DNA of 34,583 nucleotides, from NCBI GenBank assembly GCA_029261555.1, contig JAJDBB010000096.1:99623-134205 (forward strand), written 5' to 3'. The stretch comes from Nitrospinaceae bacterium. GTDB lineage: Bacteria > Nitrospinota > Nitrospinia > Nitrospinales > JACRGP01. Of the stretch, positions 16,546-24,565 are shown piece after piece. Position numbers and translations under genes: made by a program. Each line of letters starts with the position of its first letter. The first letter of the stretch is position 1. The notes under the pieces are model-generated. The model searched no databases and had not been told where the DNA came from. It saw only the letters and a list, made by a program, of their open reading frames with translations.

Positions 16546-18048
16546 TCATTTCAGCAGGCCGTATTTGGCGAACCAGTCAAACGCTCGCGGACTGAGTCCT
16601 TTAAGGGTTTCCTTTTCGTAACTGTTGAAGCGATGAAAGCGCAATATCATACCAATCACTATCGCCGCGTACACTACCACGGCAAAAATCAGTTTCAAGA
16701 CCGTCATTTCGCCCAGCAGTAAAGTCCATGAAACCGCGACAGCGGCGATAAAGAGTATTTGAAACACAAAGCCAAAAGGAAACCGGCCTCCTAATACCTT
16801 CCGGGCGACTGCCAAAGCGATTACGTCCGTGATCAGCGCCGACCCTCCGGTGGCGACGACGGCGCCGGAAACGCCCCATAGAGGAATAAGAATCAAAGCC
16901 GATCCCAAATTCAGCAAACCGTTTAAGCCTGTCAGGGAAACGAAGATCTTTTCCTTATTGAGCGGAAAAAGGATTTCATAAGACGTTCCCGCGCCCACGC
17001 ATATACTGGCCAGGGAAAGAACCGAAAGAAGCAAAATCAGGGAACCCGCCGGGGCGTACTGTTCGGTATAAAATATGTTGACGACGTCCGGGCCATGGGC
17101 GATCAGAAAAATAAAAATCGGCGCCGTGAGGAATATGGACAGCTTGGTCAAAAACGTCCATGCCTCTCTCATGCCGTCCATGCCGAACCGGGTCCGCGCC
17201 TGAGACAGGAGCGGCACCGCCAACCGATCAAGCGCGGTTGACAGAAAGTACCCTCCATAAATCACAAGGAGAAAAGCGACTTCGTAATAGGCGACCGCCT
17301 TCTTGTCTTGCAGAAAATACATCAACAGGATTATGTCGATGCTTTTGAATCGCAGGTACAGGAGAACCGTTCCGAGCCACGAGTTCAAACCGAATTTCCA
17401 GACCTCCGCCAAGGGAAAGGTTACGGGCTTGGGTTTCAATATGGAAAAAGAGCGGACGCCGTACAGGAGACCCTGCACGCCGTTGACCAGGATCATCAAC
17501 ACTATCAAGCTGCCGACGTCGATGCCGGTCGACGCTAAATAAAGTATGCCCAGCAATTGGAGAACGGACACGCCAATTTCCACCGCCGAGTAAAATTTCA
17601 TATCCACCCGGGCGATCAGGATAAAATTAAAGCCGTCCATCAAGCCGCGCACCAGAAACAGCAAGACCGTGACCGTCACATATTCGCCTATATCCGCCGC
17701 GCCCATCCACGCGGCTAGGGGAGCTGAGAATTGAATGAAGATGGCGGCCGTGACCAAGGTCAGCAGGTTCCGCAAAAGTAGCGTCCAGCGAACCAGATAA
17801 CTGCATTCGCCCGGTTGGTCCGAATGAAGGAGGCGGGGAATATAGGTCGTCAGGATCGCGTAAATCCCCATATCCGTGACTTTCATCAGTAGCTCTACCA
17901 GACTGATGAGGACCGCATAGACGCCAAAGTTTTCCACGCCTAGAACGCGGGCGGCGATGATGGAAATCGCAAAAGTGATCAAGGCTCTGCCCGACATACC
18001 GATCTGGCCCCAGATCAACCCTTCGACTATTTTTTTTCCGAAGCTCAA
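16546..18048 (-). CDS. Wzx-like polysaccharide flippase (MOP superfamily)
   Basis: The 500-residue protein has about fourteen predicted helices. Its N-terminus (GLIWGQIGMSGRALITFAIS followed by ARVLGVENFGVYAVLISL) is the hallmark of polysaccharide-biosynthesis export proteins. A short cytoplasmic Arg/Lys-containing loop occurs between most helices. Family members flip undecaprenyl-diphosphate-linked repeat units across the inner membrane. The start is TTG 18048, whose TGA overlap with the upstream GT4 gene (TTGA) mirrors the coupling seen elsewhere in this window. No wzy polymerase or wzz chain-length gene is recognisable in the window. The GT-C proteins or the uncharacterised polytopic proteins might fill such a role, or it lies elsewhere. 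Confidence 0.8.
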   Translation of the reverse strand: MSFGKKIVEGLIWGQIGMSGRALITFAISIIAARVLGVENFGVYAVLISLVELLMKVTDMGIYAILTTYIPRLLHSDQPGECSYLVRWTLLLRNLLTLVTAAIFIQFSAPLAAWMGAADIGEYVTVTVLLFLVRGLMDGFNFILIARVDMKFYSAVEIGVSVLQLLGILYLASTGIDVGSLIVLMILVNGVQGLLYGVRSFSILKPKPVTFPLAEVWKFGLNSWLGTVLLYLRFKSIDIILLMYFLQDKKAVAYYEVAFLLVIYGGYFLSTALDRLAVPLLSQARTRFGMDGMREAWTFLTKLSIFLTAPIFIFLIAHGPDVVNIFYTEQYAPAGSLILLLSVLSLASICVGAGTSYEILFPLNKEKIFVSLTGLNGLLNLGSALILIPLWGVSGAVVATGGSALITDVIALAVARKVLGGRFPFGFVFQILFIAAVAVSWTLLLGEMTVLKLIFAVVVYAAIVIGMILRFHRFNSYEKETLKGLSPRAFDWFAKYGLLK

Positions 18049-19196
18049 ATTCGCCCCGCCAGTTCCTGGTAGATTCGAGTCGTCTTTTGGATGAAGCGGC
18101 GCGAGGAAAAAAGATCGTGCGCCCGCCGTTGTCCGGCCTCGCCCATCCGCACCGCCTCTTCCCGGTGTTCGAGTAGATAGAGGATCGCCTCTTCAAGCGC
18201 CGCGGGGTTTCCCGGAGGAACGAGGAGGCCGGTTTCTTGATGAAGAATCAGGTCGGCGGGTCCGCCGCTATCTGCCGCCACCACTGGAAGTCCCATCCCC
18301 ATCGCTTCAAGAATGGTGATTGAGGAACCTTCGGAAATAGAGGGCTGGACGTAGATATCCATTTCCCGGTAAATCGCCGAATCGTGGGAAAGCTCCCCGC
18401 GGAAACGGACGCGGGAAGCCAGGTCGGAGTCTCTAACCTGGGATTCCAGTTGCGGCCTCAAGGAACCTTCGCCCACCAGATCGAGCTGGATCCCTGAGTA
18501 GCGCGCGACAATTCCCTTAAATGCGGTGATGAGGTGGTTGAACCCTTTCTGCCATTCCAACCGTCCCACACTGCCCAGAACCACCTCGTCTCTTTTGAAG
18601 GGCGCGGCCCCGCCGCCGAAAACGTTTTCGTCGAAAGGGGCGTGGACAACGGCCAAACGGGGATCACGGCCATCTCGAGCATAGATCTTCGCCACCGCGT
18701 TGGAGACGGCGATGATCTTATCGTTGAGCCGGTTGAGTGCAACATTCAGAAATGGGAAAAGCGTGCGCTCCACCCATCCTCCGGGAATTCTTTTAACGCG
18801 CGCCTCGGGAGTTTTCGCGAAACCGGCGTCGCCAAGGTCGTGATGGGTCGTGGCGATGGCCGCGCGCGCCAAAAACCGAGCGGCCAGCCGACCGTGGAGG
18901 TTGCCTTTGTTATTATGAGTGTGGACGACGTCCGCGCCAAACCTGCGAATAACTTTTGCGACTTCGAACGTGGTCGCGGGATCGAAAAAATATCCTTTCC
19001 TGTTTAAAGAAAAGAAATGGACGCCGAGTTTCTCGAACCTGTCGGCGGCTTGCTCGCCAGGGTTCTGGATGGTGCAGAGGCCGATGCGAAAATCTTCCGG
19101 GTTCAAATGGGCGCACAGGATACGCAGGGTTTCTTCTATTCCTCCGAATGGGCCTATCCTCGTGGTCACAAAGAGTACGTTGATGGGATCGCTCAT
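18045..19196 (-). CDS. GT4 family glycosyltransferase
   Basis: The 383-residue protein is a GT-B enzyme. The N-terminal lobe starts INVLFVTTRIGPFGGIEETL with an acceptor-side Gly-Gly loop and has VVHTHNNKGN and ATTHHDLGD in the middle. The C-terminal lobe has GSVGRLEWQKGFNHLITAF and ISEGSSITILEAMGMGLPVV, with the Glu-x7-Glu nucleotide-sugar binding pattern (two Glu in SEGSSITILE). These are retaining transferases that use nucleotide sugars on lipid-linked acceptors at the cytoplasmic face. It starts with ATG overlapping the deacetylase-like gene stop (ATGA) and overlaps the flippase start, so it is tightly embedded in the five-gene operon. Confidence 0.9.
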   Translation of the reverse strand: MSDPINVLFVTTRIGPFGGIEETLRILCAHLNPEDFRIGLCTIQNPGEQAADRFEKLGVHFFSLNRKGYFFDPATTFEVAKVIRRFGADVVHTHNNKGNLHGRLAARFLARAAIATTHHDLGDAGFAKTPEARVKRIPGGWVERTLFPFLNVALNRLNDKIIAVSNAVAKIYARDGRDPRLAVVHAPFDENVFGGGAAPFKRDEVVLGSVGRLEWQKGFNHLITAFKGIVARYSGIQLDLVGEGSLRPQLESQVRDSDLASRVRFRGELSHDSAIYREMDIYVQPSISEGSSITILEAMGMGLPVVAADSGGPADLILHQETGLLVPPGNPAALEEAILYLLEHREEAVRMGEAGQRRAHDLFSSRRFIQKTTRIYQELAGRI

Positions 19197-21019
19197 GCTC
19201 CTTCACCAAAACGAAAAACCAGGTTCAACCGGTCGTCCACCGCTTGAGCGGGCTGCACTGGAAAAAGCGCAGCTCCGTCTTTCCATTTAAGATCCTCGTT
19301 CCGCCGGTCCCCGTTCACCTCTACCGAAACGGGCTTGCCCCCTATCCTCAGCCACAAGGTCGGATCCTTTCCGGGAACTCGAGGGCAGGATCGAAAATCG
19401 ATCTCCACCCGGACCGTTCCGTCTTCCTCAAGCGCCGCCTCCAACCTGGCCGCCAAAGCCATGCCCACCGTTTCCAGGGGCAGGAAAGAATGAACGCCGT
19501 ATTTGCGCCACTTCTGAATCATTTCTTTCAGCCGTGCCGGACCGTTTTCGAGCAGATCAAAGTCATGCAGAACAATGACTGAAGGGTAGCCCGCCTGTGC
19601 TAAGGCCACGCCTTCGAGAATTTCTTCGGGATAGACGCCCCGGATTTTACGGTTCTCGAAAATCTTTCCCACATGGGTAAAAAAGACGCTCCTTGCGGAG
19701 AAAAATTTGAACCCCGCCTTGCCTGCCAGCGCGGGCGTTTCCGGTGTGTATTCGTGTCCGGAAGGAACCAGGGTTTCCGGCATGACTCCAAAGTATTTGC
19801 CTAGGAAAATGGCGCTTTGTTTCATCCGTTCCACTGCGTCGGCGGTATTACTGGAAAACTCACGGTACCACCGGCTGTTGGTAAATCGGTCCTGGGCGGC
19901 GAGCCACTGGTCCTGTTGCGGGGTAATGTGAGTCAGTCCGTGGGAGAGAATAGAAAGAACTCCCTGTTCGACGCCTTGCCGCATAGCGCGAAAAGCCCCG
20001 GCATAGTCATAGACTGTCTCCCGGTCTTTACGGCGGTATTCCACTTCCCAGGAAGGGTGATGCGCTCCCGGCGTCCTGTTTTCAACCACCCGGCCTCCGA
20101 CCTTAAGTTGTCCCTTACCGGCGTCTCCGTCGTCCACCCAGCTGGGAACCACCGCCACGCTCATGTGAGCCTTCTCCGCATTTAGTTCTTGAATAATTCC
20201 CTGCCACGTTTCCTCCGTTAACGACCCGGCATTGAAACCCTCCAAGTGGACTCGCTCTGCAGATCCGGGATCGTCCATACGCAGAACCCCAATTCCATCC
20301 AGCGCCCAGGAAACGGGAACGGCGTGTGGGTTGGAAGCGATGAGGCGGCGCAGTAAGGCGTGCATGGGATTGCCGTCCATCAGGACAAACGCAGGATGGA
20401 AGTTGAGAAAATAGTTCGTTGCGGCTCCAAAGGAATGCGAAACCATGGCGGGATTTCCATTGCCGTGCGCGGCTTCGACGCCAGCCGCAGGCGCAGTCGA
20501 GACTTTTCTGGAGAACCAGTTTTGAAGAAACATCCGGAGCGCCGGGCGCGCGCCAATATCCAATCCTTTTGGCGAGTAAGGGTAGGGGACGGCGCGATAC
20601 AAAATGTTTCTTTCTGTATCCAAAATTCGTCCGGAGAGCCTCGGCAAACGAGAGAGCCTTTCGATACCGAAAGGAGTCAGGAAGTTGGAGTCCGAAAACA
20701 AAAATGAATCGGCGATCAGGGAGACGCCAAACTTTGAGGAAAACTCGGTCAGGCGTTTCCAGAGCGCCGGAGGAATTTCACTGGGCCGGCAGGCAAGAAG
20801 AATTGCCGAGAAATGGATCGTATGATCGTCTACCACTCGATCTGGAGAAAAGTTTTGAACCTCGGCTGTTTCAAAAGGAATGCCCGAGCCGGAAAGAAAT
20901 TCGCAGTAGTTCTGGAGCCTGCTCCCCGGCATGAGGGGGGAAAGAATTCTGGGACATTTCCCGAATCCGGGAGCTTTCTCTAAACCGGCAAGGACTAGTA
21001 CGGCAAAACGATGTTTCAC
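19193..21019 (-). CDS. Polysaccharide-deacetylase-like (NodB/CE4-related) protein
   Basis: The 608-residue protein starts with GTG 21019 (GTGA overlap with the upstream gene). Residues 1-240 form an N-terminal alpha/beta domain that I do not recognise. From about 243 the CE4 pattern appears: GIGVLRMDDPG (Asp249-Asp250), then ILSHGLTH with the zinc-type His360-x3-His364, and PSGHEYTPE further on. This resembles the DUF2334-like branch of polysaccharide deacetylases. A C-terminal beta-type domain of about 80 residues begins near 530. No clear signal peptide is visible, so it may act in the cytoplasm on lipid-linked intermediates or be exported otherwise. Its place between a CDP-alcohol phosphotransferase and a GT4 gene suggests de-N-acetylation or ester removal on a glycan precursor. 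Confidence 0.65.
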   Translation of the reverse strand: MKHRFAVLVLAGLEKAPGFGKCPRILSPLMPGSRLQNYCEFLSGSGIPFETAEVQNFSPDRVVDDHTIHFSAILLACRPSEIPPALWKRLTEFSSKFGVSLIADSFLFSDSNFLTPFGIERLSRLPRLSGRILDTERNILYRAVPYPYSPKGLDIGARPALRMFLQNWFSRKVSTAPAAGVEAAHGNGNPAMVSHSFGAATNYFLNFHPAFVLMDGNPMHALLRRLIASNPHAVPVSWALDGIGVLRMDDPGSAERVHLEGFNAGSLTEETWQGIIQELNAEKAHMSVAVVPSWVDDGDAGKGQLKVGGRVVENRTPGAHHPSWEVEYRRKDRETVYDYAGAFRAMRQGVEQGVLSILSHGLTHITPQQDQWLAAQDRFTNSRWYREFSSNTADAVERMKQSAIFLGKYFGVMPETLVPSGHEYTPETPALAGKAGFKFFSARSVFFTHVGKIFENRKIRGVYPEEILEGVALAQAGYPSVIVLHDFDLLENGPARLKEMIQKWRKYGVHSFLPLETVGMALAARLEAALEEDGTVRVEIDFRSCPRVPGKDPTLWLRIGGKPVSVEVNGDRRNEDLKWKDGAALFPVQPAQAVDDRLNLVFRFGEGA

Positions 21020-21858
21020 TCTTTGACTTTTTGCGAATCCTGCGGCGGTTCATGATCCAGCCACTCCGGACGCAGGTGCTCCCGCAACAGGCTCGCATCC
21101 ATAAAGATTTCGTCCAGTTCACGGTTGCGAGCGAAGTATTTGACAATCATGGCAGGCGCCATCGCAGCTCCATAGAATAGAACGTACAAGCCTTCCAGCC
21201 CAAAGAACACAGCGGGAATCAAGGCGTAGAGCATGACAACGTGAGTGAAGGCTATCCCTAGAAGAGAGCTGAGGCCTATCTTTTTCGGACCGTCCTCCTT
21301 TTTTGAAGACGCCGGAGGAAGTATTTTCCCAAGGTGGCGAAGAGCTCCCAGCAACAACACGTTCTCCTGCATTTTAGAAATCGGCGTGGCCAGAACGGTT
21401 GCCAGCACGCCGAAAAAAATAAAAATTGGCTCCGCCTTATCCAGAACCAAACCAAAGGTCAAAGAGCCGAAGACCATGGGATAATGCAGCTGGTGTCCAA
21501 TCATGTCCAGAAAATCTCCTTGCGAGGAGAAGATTTTCTTCACCCGGGCCAACTCTCCATCGACGTGGTCCAGAAGCATTGCCATCCAAAGAAGAAAGAT
21601 TCCCAGCCAGGAAACCCAAAAATTGGAGAAAGCCAGAAGTAAAGCCCCCACAACTCCCATGACGACCCAGACGGCGGTGACTTGATTGGGAGTTATGGCC
21701 GTGTTCCGCAGCATGTAAGTGATCCAGACGGAGATCTTGCGGGAAACGTAAATGTCCTGCCAGTTGGCCGGATCGTCTCTGTAGGTCTGGGACTGCGCCT
21801 CCACATCCCAACAGGTTTTGCGGATATCCTGGACCTCGGAACGAATTTGTTGAAACAT
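21016..21858 (-). CDS. CDP-alcohol phosphatidyltransferase family protein
   Basis: ATG 21858 is preferred to ATG 21903 because GGAG lies nine bases upstream. The 280-residue product has six predicted helices and the family signature LLDHVDGELAR followed by SSQGDFLDMIGH. In 280-residue numbering this gives Asp97, Asp100, Gly101, Ala104, Arg105, Gly114 and Asp118. The fourth acidic residue of the canonical D-x2-D-G-x2-A-R-x8-G-x3-D-x3-D pattern is His122 here, an oddity because that Asp is considered the general base. Enzymes of the family swap CMP for an alcohol to form phospholipids or phosphodiester-linked head groups. As first gene of the glycan operon it may make a phospho-polyol donor. 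The tail (about 30 residues) is soluble and acidic. Confidence 0.8.
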   Translation of the reverse strand: MFQQIRSEVQDIRKTCWDVEAQSQTYRDDPANWQDIYVSRKISVWITYMLRNTAITPNQVTAVWVVMGVVGALLLAFSNFWVSWLGIFLLWMAMLLDHVDGELARVKKIFSSQGDFLDMIGHQLHYPMVFGSLTFGLVLDKAEPIFIFFGVLATVLATPISKMQENVLLLGALRHLGKILPPASSKKEDGPKKIGLSSLLGIAFTHVVMLYALIPAVFFGLEGLYVLFYGAAMAPAMIVKYFARNRELDEIFMDASLLREHLRPEWLDHEPPQDSQKVKE

Positions 21859-21907
21859 ATTTATTTTCTCCAAACCTCGCTTATGATGGAATACACAGCC
21901 CAATGAT

Positions 21908-21935
21908 ATTATAACTGTCCCTTCTTTAATCTACA
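21908..21935 (-). promoter_or_regulatory. Candidate promoter of the five-gene glycan operon
   Basis: On the minus strand TATAAT (21913-21908) is a perfect -10 box about 50 bases before ATG 21858. The best -35 (TGTAGA, 21935-21930) is only a 3/6 match with a 16-base spacer. I read no other convincing promoter in this gap. Confidence 0.35.
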
Positions 21936-22199
21936 GCACTTTTATATTAAGTTTCCAACCCTACCTCACCCTCATTTTCTGTATTCATGATCGTAGGGAA
22001 TATCTGTTTTTTAAGTTCGTTTGGGCTGCTTTTTGAAATAAGCCTGGAGTCGCATAAAGAGTTATGTTGGCCAAAATTATTTTGCCAGGTTCTCTTAGAT
22101 CTCGTTAAAGATTGAAGCCTGAAAGAATGAAGAACCCTACATGATGGCGCCCGGTTGAAATCAATTATTTTCGTCCGGGTATTGCATAAGAAGTATTGT

Positions 22200-22375
22200 G
22201 GGAAGTTTATGGGGATTAAATTTAGGTCTTATAATGTCAAAACCGTAATGGAGCCAAAGCCATGCCCTACAGCGCTGATCGCGCCAGGGAGGCTTTCGGC
22301 TTCCATTCGGAAATGGGTTACAAGGGAGGGTTGGAAAAAATAGTCAATTGGTACTCGTCGCGCCGCTTAATTTAG
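22200..22375 (+). pseudogene. 3' remnant of a second SDR epimerase gene
   Basis: From 22268 to the TAG at 22373-22375 the plus strand encodes YSADRAREAFGF ... VNWYSSRRLI. By hand alignment this matches the C-terminus of the epimerase at 6063-7055 at 24 of 35 residues and 80 of 108 bases. No intact gene precedes it: the same frame meets a stop at 22232. A short GKFMG at 22200 in another frame sits one base off the expected distance from the DRAR motif, compatible with a frameshifted older piece; that upstream part is uncertain. The divergence shows an old paralogue, not a fresh duplication. The remnant overlaps the antisense 3' end of the radical SAM gene. The rest of the 21859-22343 gap shows only the promoter candidate. 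Confidence 0.75.
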
Positions 22376-23525
22376 TTGCGCCGCCCAGTTTAGCCGGGAG
22401 GAGATACCGAAACACTTCCTTCATTTTGCGAACGTCGCAAAGAATGTTGGCGTAGGACTGGTTGGCCAGCGGGCAGTGGCATTTTTTCTGGCGGATGAAC
22501 GTGCGGACTTCTTTTGCCCGTTGCGAATGCCAGATGGTATTGAAGTCGTAATCGAAGTCCTTGATATTTCCCATTGATTGGGTGTTGCCCAAAATACAAC
22601 AGGGCCACACGTTGCCGTAGGGGTCGACATGAACGTTGGATATGCCCGCGTAGCAGGGGATGACTTGGGTTTTCTTTTTAACGATGTTTACCGAAAGGTC
22701 GTAGTAGACCAGGCGAAAGGCGTCGGTGATGCGGGCGAGTCCTTTTTTCTGGGACAACTTGGCCCACACGGCTTTTTTGAACAATTCCATCGCCGCTTTG
22801 AAATCCGTATTCGTGGGTCCTATTTCGTCGTTCACGTTGTGCATCTCGTCGCGGTTCTCCGCGATTTCTGAAATGTAGGAGTCGACTTCCAGTTTGCCGG
22901 CGTAATCGATGATTTCGGGTAAGGTGTCCACGTTAAATTGGGAGACCACGGTGCCCAGGCCGACCTTGAGATTGGAATGGCGGCTCTTCAAGGCTTTCAG
23001 GCCCGCCACCAGGCGCAGGACTTTTTCAAAGTTTCCGTCGACGCCGCGCACTTCGTCGTGGACTTTCCCCACGCCGTCGAACGAAGGCTTGACTTGCAAG
23101 GTCATCGCCGGATTGTAAGACCGCATGATGTTGAGAATTTTTTCAGTGTCCTTCAAGGCGCGTTCAACGGCCAGAGCGTTGGTCGGGATATGAACGACGC
23201 TGGGCTTGAGGTAAATGCAGGCCAGTTCGATTATTTCGGGCAGGTCTTTTCTTAAGAAAGGACAGCCGCCGGAAATGTTGAAGAAGAAAATTTTCCCCAT
23301 GGATTTGAAAAGTTTTTCAATTTCATCGAGAGTCAATTCTTCTTTCAGCTTGTCCGGCTCTTTTCTATAGATGTCCCAAATGTTGCAGGAGAGACAGCGG
23401 GACTGGCATCTATTGGTGACCGAGAGAGTGAAGTTAAGAGGCGTCGTCGGTCTTGTGATGCCCAGTCTTGTTAAACGAAAATTAATAATCTTTGTTATAA
23501 TATTTCTGCCTTTATTAAAATCCAT
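22344..23525 (-). CDS. Radical SAM protein with SPASM-like C-terminal cysteines
   Basis: The 393-residue protein has the radical SAM cluster motif TNRCQSRCLSC (Cys40-x3-Cys44-x2-Cys47), a Gly-rich SAM-binding stretch FFNISGGCPF at 81-90, and C-terminal cysteines at 291, 309, 310, 349, 351 and 363 (CYAGISNVHVDPYGNVWPCC, later CHC). These suggest at least one auxiliary iron-sulfur cluster of SPASM/twitch type. Such proteins in glycan loci modify sugars, lipids or peptides; the substrate is unknown. The last nine residues (385-393) are read from the opposite strand of the epimerase remnant, and the tail holds a hexapeptide repeat KLGGAT-KLSGAT. The gene diverges from the GT2 gene at 23585 across a 59-base gap. 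Confidence 0.85.
   Translation of the reverse strand: MDFNKGRNIITKIINFRLTRLGITRPTTPLNFTLSVTNRCQSRCLSCNIWDIYRKEPDKLKEELTLDEIEKLFKSMGKIFFFNISGGCPFLRKDLPEIIELACIYLKPSVVHIPTNALAVERALKDTEKILNIMRSYNPAMTLQVKPSFDGVGKVHDEVRGVDGNFEKVLRLVAGLKALKSRHSNLKVGLGTVVSQFNVDTLPEIIDYAGKLEVDSYISEIAENRDEMHNVNDEIGPTNTDFKAAMELFKKAVWAKLSQKKGLARITDAFRLVYYDLSVNIVKKKTQVIPCYAGISNVHVDPYGNVWPCCILGNTQSMGNIKDFDYDFNTIWHSQRAKEVRTFIRQKKCHCPLANQSYANILCDVRKMKEVFRYLLPAKLGGATKLSGATSTN
22361..22396. repeat. Imperfect 18-bp tandem repeat at the radical SAM 3' end
   Basis: Unit 22361-22378 and unit 22379-22396 match at 13 of 18 bases (both begin CGCCGC and share TTTAG). On the minus strand they encode the adjacent hexapeptides KLGGAT and KLSGAT. 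The first unit overlaps the end of the epimerase remnant, so the repeat marks the joint between remnant and radical SAM gene. Confidence 0.5.
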
Positions 23526-23584
23526 CAGGTCCGTCCTGGTTGGTCATTTCTAATTTGCTATCTAAATATTATAAACAGCTTTAA

Positions 23585-24565
23585 ATGAACGATTCCATTG
23601 AAAACCTCAAGAAGACGTTAAAACTCGCGGAACCCGCATTGAGCGCGGTCGTCCCCGTGATGAACGAAGAGGAAAATATTCCGCTTGTCTTTAAGGAATT
23701 GACCTCCGCCATCGAAGGCGAAGGCCTTTCCTACGAAATTATTTTTGTGGACGACGGGAGCACGGACGATTCATTTAAAGAGATGATGAAACTGAAAGAG
23801 GTTTCGCCGGCGGTTAAAATCGTTCGGTTTCGTTCCAATAAGGGGAAAACCGCCGCGTTATCAGCGGGTTTCCGGGCAGCTCGGGGAGAATTGGTCGTCA
23901 CCATCGACGCCGATTTACAGGAGTCCCCGCAAGAGATCGGAAAAATGATTAAAGAGATGGAAAAAGGTTTCGACCTGGTATCGGCCTGGAGGTACAACCG
24001 GCAGGACTCGCCGACAAAGAACCTGGTTTCCAAAGTGTTCAACCGGTTTGTCCGGATGATTACCGGAGACACAATACACGACATCAATTGCGGATTTAAA
24101 CTTTACAAAAAAGAAGTGGTCAAAAATCTCAACCTGTATGGCGAGTTGCACCGCGTCATCCCCACGCTCGCCTCCGCCAGCGGATTCCGCGTTGGGGAAG
24201 TCCAGGTGGAACACCAGCCGAGAAAGTTTGGGCACACCAAGTTCAGCGGCTTTCTAAGGGGCTTTCACGGTATCTTCGATTTATTTTCTGTTTTGTTCCT
24301 GAGCCGTTTTGGCAACCGGCCCCTGCATTTTTTTGGCATGGCGGGGTTCATCGTATTTGCCTTCGGGTTTGCCATCGCGCTGTTTCTAGCCCTGCGCTAT
24401 TTTTTGGGCTTCGGGTTCATCGGCGAGAGAATGCCGCTCTTTCTCCTTGGCATTCTGTCCATGGTCTTGGGCTTCCAATCGCTTTCCATCGGCTTGGTGG
24501 GCGAAATGCTGGTCAAAAAAATCCTGACCCCTTCCAACAAATACGACGAAGAATTTTATTCGTGA
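23585..24565 (+). CDS. GT2 polyprenyl-phosphate glycosyltransferase (DPM1/GtrB-like)
   Basis: The 326-residue protein has a cytoplasmic GT-A domain with VVPVMNEEENIP, FVDDGSTDDS (Asp56-Asp57), the metal motif TIDADLQESP (Asp108-Ala-Asp110) and a QPRKFGHTKF acceptor-side loop. Two C-terminal membrane helices follow at about 247-274 and 283-308. This is the layout of DPM1/GtrB/ArnC-type enzymes, which move a sugar from a nucleotide to polyprenyl phosphate. Its product would be a donor for the GT-C enzymes in this window, so a functional link with the proteins at 1388, 2900 and 8159 is likely (inference). It overlaps the next gene by four bases (GTGA). Confidence 0.9.
   Translation: MNDSIENLKKTLKLAEPALSAVVPVMNEEENIPLVFKELTSAIEGEGLSYEIIFVDDGSTDDSFKEMMKLKEVSPAVKIVRFRSNKGKTAALSAGFRAARGELVVTIDADLQESPQEIGKMIKEMEKGFDLVSAWRYNRQDSPTKNLVSKVFNRFVRMITGDTIHDINCGFKLYKKEVVKNLNLYGELHRVIPTLASASGFRVGEVQVEHQPRKFGHTKFSGFLRGFHGIFDLFSVLFLSRFGNRPLHFFGMAGFIVFAFGFAIALFLALRYFLGFGFIGERMPLFLLGILSMVLGFQSLSIGLVGEMLVKKILTPSNKYDEEFYS

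Noticed and set aside
7056-22267. A 15-kb insertion bounded by fresh direct repeats of the epimerase end
   Set aside because: The two epimerase ends match at only about 74% of bases, too diverged for target duplication or a recent event. An old paralogue remnant is the safer reading.
22155-22343. A separate small gene in the gap before the radical SAM stop
   Set aside because: It has no ribosome site and runs out of frame through the epimerase remnant, which explains the sequence better.
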